Source: an uncultured cyanobacterium
GTDB taxonomy: Bacteria; Cyanobacteriota; Cyanobacteriia; Phormidesmidales; Phormidesmidaceae
Assembly: GCA_938029995.1 (NCBI GenBank)
Contig: CALHGI010000412.1
Span: forward strand, 1-7,514
DNA: 7,514 nt
Direction of reading: 5' to 3'
Made by a program: the position numbers and the translations under genes. Shown here piece after piece: positions 1 to 5,329 of this stretch; the first letter of the stretch is position 1, and every line of letters begins with the position of its first letter. The notes under the pieces are model-generated. The model saw only the letters and a list, made by a program, of their open reading frames with translations. It was not told where the DNA came from and did no database searches.

Positions 1-1082
1 TAGGCAATGTAGAGGGTGCCATTACTATCAACTTTGAGATCAGACGTTTCTACTTCTGCGGTTGAGAAACCGGCCTGACCCACAGGAACCCAGTCGGTCC
101 CATTGAAAGTAACAACTGTAGCTTTGCTATTTTGACTCCTATCTGTATAAGCAACGTAGGCATTACCGTTATTATCAAAGGCTAAGTCAAGATCCTTAAG
201 ACCACCGACGGAGAAGCCTGGTTGACCAACATTAACCCAGCTGGTCCCATTAAAGGTCATAACTGTTGCCCTGCTGTTGTTGCCAGCATCTTTGAAAACA
301 ACATAGGGAGTGTTGTTATGATCAAACTCTAGGTCTGTAAAGGATACGCTTCCAGCCGAGAAGCCTGGTGCGCCAACATTGACCCAAGCGCTACCATCAA
401 ACTTTTTAACATTGATTAGTTCGCTATTGGCTAAATCTTTGTAGACAACATAGGGAGTACCATTGCGATCGATTTCTAGATCAGAACCGTCGGGGACTCC
501 TTCGGAAAAACCACCCAGACCAACCAGAGACCAATTCAGTGTGGAGCGATAGTTGGCCAAGGTACCAACTGTAAATATCTCAGCGGCATTAGGCAGCCAC
601 TGACCGTTACCGATGGCGTAATCTGCGGAGGTGATCTGAGCCTGGGTAAGGTGGTATAACTGCTCAACAAATTCGCTACCTGCATCACCCGCTGCGACGT
701 TGCAGGATAGCAGGGTTAATTGAGCTGTTGGCAAGGTAGAAAACCAGCTTTGTAAATACCTAGAATAACTAGGCAGATTGTTGAGTTCCAAGGTGCCTGC
801 ACCCAACTGAAGACCACCGGGAAAACCATGGGCAACAATGGTTAGAGCCATTGTTGATTGTTGTTGTAAAATCTCAGTAATTTGTTCAATGCCATCCTGC
901 ATTGGATCTAGCACGTAAGCCCTAATATCGGGGAGTAATCCGGACAATAATTGGGCTAAGTCATCAACCTGGGAATCGAAGATAACAACCTGTGGCTGGG
1001 GGGAAGTGATCGCTGTTTGGCCAGGAGTGGAGCGTGAGCAGGTGTAACTATCAGCCTTTAAAAGGGTGCTAGAAGTTGACAT
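1..1082 (-). CDS. DUF4347 domain protein with 49-residue beta-propeller-like repeats (5' part, runs off left edge)
   Basis: The reading frame opens with ATG at 1082-1080 and stays open for 360 codons to the window edge, so the C-terminus is missing. Residues about 31-180 match the DUF4347 pattern: a hydrophobic strand followed by FDS (VVIFDSQVDD), a LDPMQDGIEQI segment at 58-68, VAHGFPG at 83-89, LLSCNVAAG at 124-132, and a GNGQW block near 158-162. From W184 the protein consists of repeats starting WVxVGxxGFS and containing LxxDxNGTPYVVYKD and TFNGTS. This domain typically sits at the N-terminus of very large, often secreted bacterial proteins with repeat or calcium-binding tails, many from cyanobacteria. 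No classical signal peptide is visible, which would suit type I secretion through a lost C-terminal signal; that is inference. The role is unknown, possibly surface or adhesive. The gene follows the ABC ATPase gene in the same direction across a 473-bp gap and is probably transcribed separately. The family call is firm; the function is open. Confidence 0.9.
   Translation of the reverse strand, partial: MSTSSTLLKADSYTCSRSTPGQTAITSPQPQVVIFDSQVDDLAQLLSGLLPDIRAYVLDPMQDGIEQITEILQQQSTMALTIVAHGFPGGLQLGAGTLELNNLPSYSRYLQSWFSTLPTAQLTLLSCNVAAGDAGSEFVEQLYHLTQAQITSADYAIGNGQWLPNAAEIFTVGTLANYRSTLNWSLVGLGGFSEGVPDGSDLEIDRNGTPYVVYKDLANSELINVKKFDGSAWVNVGAPGFSAGSVSFTDLEFDHNNTPYVVFKDAGNNSRATVMTFNGTSWVNVGQPGFSVGGLKDLDLAFDNNGNAYVAYTDRSQNSKATVVTFNGTDWVPVGQAGFSTAEVETSDLKVDSNGTLYIA
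3..533 (-). repeat. Tandem 147-bp coding repeats (49 residues each), three full and one partial
   Basis: The repeats lie at residues 184-232 (387-533), 233-281 (240-386), 282-330 (93-239) and 331 onward (3-92, cut by the window). All three full units are exactly 49 residues long. At the DNA level the motif gagaagcctgg recurs at 211 and 358, exactly 147 bp apart, with a diverged copy at 64. Each unit has the layout W-V-x-V-G-x-x-G-F-S, then L-x-x-D-x-N-G-x-x-Y-V, then (T/K)-x-F-(N/D)-G. This resembles the blades of bacterial beta-propeller repeats. The first unit is the most divergent and the middle ones are the closest, as expected for arrays that grow by internal duplication. How many units follow cannot be seen. 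Confidence 0.88.
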
Positions 1083-1312
1083 AGTAGGTTTTATGATTTG
1101 TTGAGACGTTGGATATCAATCAAGTACTTTTTAAAACGTCACCCCTGACATGAGCGTGATGGAAAAATATCACCCAGTAACAGGTTCTAATAATCAGTAG
1201 GGAACCTACTTCAAACTCTGGGAGTAGACACATGTGTAAGATGTCTCCCCACAATATTCAATACATGGGTGCCTTAACCCTGTACAGCCAGCAAGTACAT
1301 GAAGACTTAATA

Positions 1313-1350
1313 CAATAATGAAAGAAATACTACGGCATTATTGAATGCCG
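1313..1350 (-). terminator. Possible intrinsic terminator after the ABC ATPase gene
   Basis: A perfect 7-bp stem (CGGCATT at 1333-1339 with AATGCCG at 1344-1350) closes a 4-base loop. Read on the minus strand, the hairpin is followed by TAGTATTTCTTTC, with eight T in the first 14 bases. That is the expected order of stem then U-rich tail for a transcript coming from the ABC ATPase gene, about 200 bases downstream of its stop. The tail is interrupted and the stem is short, so this is only a candidate. It would also insulate the DUF4347 gene from read-through. Confidence 0.42.
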
Positions 1351-1424
1351 AGCGATTAGATTTCATAGGTCAGGCCAACTAATCAGGATGATTTTGTTGC
1401 AGAAAATTTGTCGTTGCTGATTGA

Positions 1425-1453
1425 GGGCATGCCCCCATCGGTGAGGCATGCCC
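1425..1453. repeat. Perfect 9-bp inverted repeat GGGCATGCC/GGCATGCCC
   Basis: The arms at 1425-1433 and 1445-1453 are exact reverse complements separated by 11 bases. Each arm also contains the self-complementary octamer GGCATGCC, so the same palindrome is present twice, 19 bp apart. RNA from either strand would form a strong GC-rich hairpin. No T-run follows on either side, so it is not a standard intrinsic terminator. It could still be a 3'-end stabilising structure for the ABC ATPase transcript, or a paired protein-binding site. Confidence 0.6.
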
Positions 1454-1537
1454 AATGACAGGGCAGTGCAAGCATCCCAAGCACCGGCAAGGCTAATGCA
1501 GTTGAACAGCAGCGTTAGTTACACCACACCCCTGGCT

Positions 1538-1571
1538 AGTTATGGTTTTCGTAGGCTAAGAGGCCATAACT
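1538..1571 (-). other. Hairpin straddling the ABC ATPase stop codon
   Basis: AGTTATGG (1538-1545) and CCATAACT (1564-1571) are exact reverse complements with an 18-base loop that contains the TAG stop (1558-1556). The mRNA could fold across its own stop codon. No U-run follows, so this is not a terminator by itself. It may protect the 3' end or be chance. Confidence 0.35.
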
Positions 1572-3451
1572 CTGCCCGTTTTGAGTTCTTCAATCCTTTC
1601 TAAGGTACCGGCGGGAATGGCTGAGATCAGCTGCTGCGTATATTCCTTTTGCGGACTGTTATAGATTTGATCGGCAGGACCAAGTTCTTCCAACTTGCCT
1701 TGGTTCATCACCATGATGCGATCGCTCATAAATTTCACCACCCCTAGGTCATGGGAGATGAACACATAGGTGAGGCCGAATTCTGCCTGCAGCTCTTTTA
1801 GCAGGTTCAGCACTTGGGCCTGCACGGACACATCTAAGGCAGAGACCGACTCGTCGCAAATAATAAACTTAGGATTGAGAGCCAGGGCACGGGCAATACA
1901 GATCCGCTGCCGCTGACCACCGGAGAACTCATGGGGAAACCGATTAACACATCCTGGGTCAATATCCACTCGTTCAAGTAGGTAGGCTACCCGTTCGTTG
2001 AGATTGCGGCGACTGCGGATCACCCGGTGAATTTTTAACGGTTCCGCAATGGCTTTGCCGATGCTCATGCGGGGGTCCAGGGAACTAAACGGATCTTGGA
2101 AAATAACCTGCATCTCGCGCCGCAGCTTGCGCATATCTCCCTTGGATAGCTGGCGAATGTTGCGCCCTTCAAAGAAAATGTTGCCCGCCATGGGCTCTAC
2201 TAGCCGTAACAAGGAGCGGCCCAGGGTGGTTTTACCACAGCCGGATTCGCCAACTAGCCCAAAGGTTTCGCCTTTGTATACATCAAAGGACACATCATCG
2301 ACGGCCATGAAGGTGCGGGTGGTTTGGCCAAAGACGCCCTTAACGGGATAGCCAACCTGAAGATTTTGGACGGTGACTAAGGGGGTTTCACCGCTGATTT
2401 GTGCTAGCCGGTTGGCGGTTTCCTCAGTGCTGACTTCGGCGGTGAGGGTAGCGGCTTCGGCGGGGTCAAAATGGCGGGCAAAGATTTTGATTTCGCCGTC
2501 GGGTTCCTCTTGCACTTGCATGTAGTCAGCGACGGTGGGCAACTTGCGTAGCCGCTGATCGGGCCGGGGACGACAGGCCAAGAGTCCTTTGGTGTATGGG
2601 TGTTCTGGCTGGGCAAAGATTTGATCTACAGCACCATATTCGACGATTTTACCGCGATACATAACGGCTACATCGTCGGCAATTTCGGCGATGGTGCCTA
2701 AATCGTGGGTAATGAAAATCATGGACATGGAGCGTCGATCTCGCAGATCCCGCAGCAAGTCTAGAATGCGGGACTGGACGGTCACATCGAGGGCTGTGGT
2801 GGGTTCATCCGCAATCAGTAGGGTGGGGTTACAGGCAATGGCCATGGCGATCATCACCCGTTGCAGCTGACCGCCTGATAGTTGATGGGGATAGCGCTTG
2901 AGGATAGCTTTTTTGCGTTGCTGCACAGCGCGGACAATGGCATTGCGATCGCGAAGTTTCTGGTCCTTGGCTACCAGGGTACTCAGCTCATCATCACTGG
3001 GCAGCAGTTTGACCTCCTGGAGACTGGCAATGGCCTGCTTTTCAGCTTCAGCTTTGGTAATGGATTGGTGCTGCTGAATCGCCTCAATCAGTTGAAATCC
3101 ACAGGTATAAACCGGATTTAAGGAACTCATGGGTTCCTGGAAAATCATGGAAATTTGCCCCCCACGGTAGCTTTGCAGCTGCCTGGGAGAGACCTGGCAT
3201 AAATTGACGGGGGCCGCATCAGCCTGCTCTGAGAAAAGAATTTGCCCTTGGGTAATCCGCCCCGGCGGGTTAGGGACCAACCCCATGATAGATAGGGATG
3301 TGACGGATTTACCTGAACCAGACTCCCCCACAATGCCTAGGGTGCGACCCCGTTGCACCTGAAAGGAAATGCCATCAACCGCTTTAATCACGCCGTTGGC
3401 GGTGTCGAATTCGACCTTTAGGTTGCGGACATCAAGGATGGGTGCACTCAT
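1556..3451 (-). CDS. ABC transporter ATP-binding protein with two fused ATPase domains (peptide/nickel/opine importer type)
   Basis: This 631-residue protein carries two complete ABC ATPase domains, as in YejF/GsiA-type subunits where DppD-like and DppF-like halves are fused. Domain 1 shows Walker A GESGSGKS (42-49), Q-loop Q105, signature LSGGQ (191-195), Walker B LLIADEP (211-217) and H-loop His249. It ends in the oligopeptide-type tail around [14 protein letters not shown] (284-297). Domain 2 shows Walker A GESGCGKT (401-408), Q452, FSGGQ (509-513), Walker B FIICDES (529-535) and His567. Both catalytic Glu residues (216 and 534) are present, so both sites look competent. Domain 1 has an extra charged stretch of about 35 residues (150-185) before its signature, and a linker at about 300-355 joins the halves. 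The protein should energise uptake of short peptides or similar solutes at the inner membrane. No permease or binding protein lies beside it, so the substrate cannot be inferred and partners must be encoded elsewhere. The ATG at 3451-3449 begins the conserved [12 protein letters not shown] start; no clear Shine-Dalgarno precedes it. Confidence 0.95.
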   Translation of the reverse strand: MSAPILDVRNLKVEFDTANGVIKAVDGISFQVQRGRTLGIVGESGSGKSVTSLSIMGLVPNPPGRITQGQILFSEQADAAPVNLCQVSPRQLQSYRGGQISMIFQEPMSSLNPVYTCGFQLIEAIQQHQSITKAEAEKQAIASLQEVKLLPSDDELSTLVAKDQKLRDRNAIVRAVQQRKKAILKRYPHQLSGGQLQRVMIAMAIACNPTLLIADEPTTALDVTVQSRILDLLRDLRDRRSMSMIFITHDLGTIAEIADDVAVMYRGKIVEYGAVDQIFAQPEHPYTKGLLACRPRPDQRLRKLPTVADYMQVQEEPDGEIKIFARHFDPAEAATLTAEVSTEETANRLAQISGETPLVTVQNLQVGYPVKGVFGQTTRTFMAVDDVSFDVYKGETFGLVGESGCGKTTLGRSLLRLVEPMAGNIFFEGRNIRQLSKGDMRKLRREMQVIFQDPFSSLDPRMSIGKAIAEPLKIHRVIRSRRNLNERVAYLLERVDIDPGCVNRFPHEFSGGQRQRICIARALALNPKFIICDESVSALDVSVQAQVLNLLKELQAEFGLTYVFISHDLGVVKFMSDRIMVMNQGKLEELGPADQIYNSPQKEYTQQLISAIPAGTLERIEELKTGRVMAS

Positions 3452-3802
3452 GGATAATGAATAGGGCTATGGGGTGAAATAGAACGAATTGTGCGATCGC
3501 AGCAGGTCAAAGCTAAGCCTTAATTATCCGCCAGATCAGAAAACCTTGGGTTATCTATGTCCCTAGGGGGGATAAGGCAACTATATTTAATTTAGAGTGA
3601 TTTAGAGTTAGACATTGGGACTTCGGCAGATCTGCGCTAGTGCGATTGCGCAAAGGATCGGTATGTTGGAATAGCCATTGCTTTAGCAAAAATACCCATT
3701 TTTCGTGGGGATAAATCGTATAAGGCGACTGTGTAGGCTTAGTTAGCCAGAATCATAGCAATCCTTCGCCCTTGATTGTTGAATGTTGTCTCTACTCCCA
3801 TC
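3452..3802. promoter_or_regulatory. Divergent promoter region between the ABC ATPase and CNNM genes
   Basis: These 351 bases separate two genes transcribed away from each other, so both promoters should lie here. Visible elements are a HIP1 site GCGATCGC (3493-3500), a tandem direct repeat of TTTAGAGT at 3591 and 3601 with a 10-bp period, and a perfect 10-bp palindrome GCAGATCTGC (3626-3635). A further palindrome TTGCGCAA lies at 3646-3653. Toward the CNNM gene, TATAAG (3719-3724) is a reasonable -10 box but lacks a good -35 at the normal distance. Toward the ABC gene, GATAAT on the minus strand (3528-3523) is a possible -10, again without a clear -35. The regulator is not identifiable; no good NtcA pattern (GTA-N8-TAC) was seen. 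Confidence 0.5.
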
Positions 3803-4861
3803 ATGGCTCAACTTGCGATCGCAGTTTTGATCGTTATTATCGGTTCCGCTATTTGTTCTGGCACTGAAGTAGCACTGCTGTCTATTCCCCTTCTCAAAGC
3901 CCGACAGCTGGCCCAAAATCGCCACCCCGCCAATGTCGCCCTCTTAGCCATTCGAGAAAAGGTCAACCGACCGATAGCCACCATTGTCATCCTCAACAAT
4001 GTCTTCAACATTGTCGGTAGCTTCGTTGTCAGTCGTTTAGCCGCCAATTTGTTTGGCAACCTGATGCTAGGCGTTTTTTCTGGCCTGCTCACGTTTTTGA
4101 TCATCCTATTTGCCGAAATTTTACCCAAAACCATTGGTGAGCGATACGCCGAACAGTTCGGCCTCTTAGTGGCCATTCCGGTGCGCAGCCTCACCTGGCT
4201 GATGACGCCAATTATCTTAGTGCTAGAAAAGCTGACAGCACCCCTAGTCCGGGGCAATCAACGCCCCGTGACCAATGAAGCCGAAATTAAACTATTGGCC
4301 ATGTTGGGCTATCAAGAGGGCCTGATCGAAGATGACGAAGCCGAAATGATCCAAAAGGTCTTTCGGATGAATGACATCGCCGCCGAGGACATCATGACCC
4401 CCCGAGTAGCGATTACATACATTGAAGGCAATCAATCCTTGGAGTCGGCTCAGCAAGAAATTATGCAGTCGCAGCATAGCCGGATTATTATTACCGGCCA
4501 TGACTTGGATGATGTGCAGGGGGTCGCCCTGAAGGCAGAACTCTTAGCGGCCTTAGTCCAAGGGCGGGGCCAAGATCCGGTCACCAGCTGCATGCGCCAA
4601 GCCAGATATATCCCCGCGACCGAACAATCCGACAAACTATTAAAAACCTTTCAAACAGCTCGGGAGCATTTGATGATTGTGGTGGACGAATACGGAGGCG
4701 TATCAGGAGTCGTCACATTAGAAGATGTTTTAGAGGTGCTGATTGGTGAAATTGTGGATGAAACGGACCGCAATGTAGACCTCCAGGCCTTAGCCCGGCA
4801 ACGGCGACGACGGCTGCTACAACGCCAAGGATTTCAAACAGATTTAAAGCGGAATCGGTAG
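3803..4861 (+). CDS. CNNM/DUF21 membrane protein with CBS domain pair (HlyC/CorC-related family)
   Basis: The protein has 352 residues from the ATG at 3803. The frame is open back to a TTG at 3776, directly after a TGA, which would add 9 residues. I prefer the ATG because it leads straight into the first membrane segment (AQLAIAVLIVII). The DUF21/CNNM membrane domain spans about residues 1-150, with segments near 2-22, 58-80, 90-107 and 119-142. Its conserved features are SGTEVAL (19-25), NNVFN (65-69) and EILPK followed by GE (105-113). Two CBS motifs follow at about 198-252 (opening with MTPR) and 262-318 (ending VVDEYGGVSGVVTLEDVLE). CNNM proteins are linked to Mg2+ export or homeostasis, and CBS pairs usually bind adenine nucleotides. 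The C-terminal CorC_HlyC domain of longer relatives is absent; the protein ends after an Arg-rich tail (RQRRRR, 332-337). Such shorter forms are known. Old annotations as 'hemolysin' are misleading. The actual ion is not shown by the sequence. Confidence 0.93.
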   Translation: MAQLAIAVLIVIIGSAICSGTEVALLSIPLLKARQLAQNRHPANVALLAIREKVNRPIATIVILNNVFNIVGSFVVSRLAANLFGNLMLGVFSGLLTFLIILFAEILPKTIGERYAEQFGLLVAIPVRSLTWLMTPIILVLEKLTAPLVRGNQRPVTNEAEIKLLAMLGYQEGLIEDDEAEMIQKVFRMNDIAAEDIMTPRVAITYIEGNQSLESAQQEIMQSQHSRIIITGHDLDDVQGVALKAELLAALVQGRGQDPVTSCMRQARYIPATEQSDKLLKTFQTAREHLMIVVDEYGGVSGVVTLEDVLEVLIGEIVDETDRNVDLQALARQRRRRLLQRQGFQTDLKRNR

Positions 4862-5329
4862 GTTAGCCCCGTCGTCCTAGGGCAGACGACACAAAGATTT
4901 ACATCGTCTGCCATAAAACCCCATAACAATTGAAACCTATAGATGCTCCGGTTAAGCGCTGGCCTAACCGAAGCAATAAAACAGCGGTAGCCCCATGAAC
5001 TCCTATTCCCATGATGCCAATGGGGATGTGGGTGGTCATTCTAAATAAGATTACGGGCTCAGTAAGATTCAGGGCGTCCATCGGACCCTCTCAACCTCGG
5101 GCAGCCCAAAATGCCCAAAATGATTGAGGCCCCCATCTGCCATGCATTAACAGTGGCTAGCCTCCCAGGGGAGTCCCTACTCCAGTTTTGTCAGCCCGCT
5201 AATGGGCCAACATTAGCAACGGATCATGTCTAACTTTTGATTGCTATGGTTAGATCTGATGATTTGATAGCTGACCGCAAGACTTAAGGCGTTGGGATAG
5301 CACCTTACTTTCAAATCGTCCGCTTATCC
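4862..5329. other. Non-coding region between the CNNM gene and the hydrolase gene
   Basis: This 468-base gap lies between two plus-strand genes and is long for an operon, so the hydrolase probably has its own promoter. It contains the hairpins just after the CNNM stop (4871-4912) and another hairpin CGGTTA-N10-TAACCG (4949-4970). An exact 9-bp tandem repeat CCCAAAATG lies at 5105-5122, and CTCCC-AG-GGGAG at 5162-5173. A 60-codon minus-strand ORF (4899-5081) is treated as doubtful under findings. Upstream of the hydrolase, TTGATT (5237-5242) could be a -35 box, but no good -10 follows. Confidence 0.65.
4871..4912 (+). terminator. Possible terminator or alternating hairpins after the CNNM gene
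   Basis: Ten bases after the TAG stop begin three mutually complementary segments: GTCGTC (4871-4876), GGCAGACGA(C) (4881-4890) and TCGTCTGCC (4904-4912). The middle segment can pair with the first (6 bp) or with the third (a perfect 9-bp stem with a 14-base loop), but not both at once. The 9-bp GC-rich hairpin close to the stop suggests a 3' end. No U-run follows (next bases ATAAAACC), so termination efficiency is uncertain. Confidence 0.4.

Larger units (their letters stand above)
1083..1555. other. Non-coding gap between the DUF4347 gene and the ABC ATPase gene
   Basis: I see no credible gene in these 473 bases. The gap lies downstream of the ABC ATPase gene and upstream of the DUF4347 gene, both on the minus strand. 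It holds a hairpin with a T-rich flank (1333-1350), a perfect 9-bp inverted repeat (1425-1453) and a 10-bp palindrome ACACATGTGT (1228-1237). It also holds an inverted repeat TGTAC-N9-GTACA (1281-1299) and GACGTT-N24-AACGTC (1105-1140) just before the DUF4347 start. On the minus strand, TTGATA about 18 bp before CATAAA could be a weak promoter almost touching the DUF4347 ATG. The match is poor and I do not list it separately. Confidence 0.7.

Noticed and set aside
529..535. Walker B of ATPase domain 2 (residues 529-535 of the ABC protein; CDES instead of the usual DEP) as a sign of a dead site
   Set aside because: The Asp and catalytic Glu are both kept. Ser in place of Pro after DE is common in DppF/OppF-type domains, so the site looks active. 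The coordinates given are residue numbers in the protein.
1156..1173. GTGAT-N8-ATCAC as a CRP (SYCRP1-type) site
   Set aside because: The CRP pattern needs GTGA-N6-TCAC. Here the spacing between GTGA and TCAC is 10, so the symmetry is real but the site does not fit.
1717..3500. HIP1 palindromes as regulatory operators or restriction-system targets
   Set aside because: HIP1 is spread genome-wide in cyanobacteria, mostly inside genes; its presence here is a taxonomic sign, not a local regulatory signal.
3776..3802. TTG start adding nine residues to the CNNM protein
   Set aside because: The ATG at 3803 leads straight into the first membrane segment as in relatives. The TTG immediately follows a TGA and has no ribosome-binding site. 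It cannot be excluded.
3808..4257. 149-codon minus-strand ORF within the CNNM gene
   Set aside because: It is a shadow of the strongly supported CNNM frame. Its translation is rich in Arg, Thr and Ser and matches no family.
4995..5048. 17-codon plus-strand ORF (MNSYSHDANG...)
   Set aside because: Too short, no ribosome-binding site, no recognisable motif.
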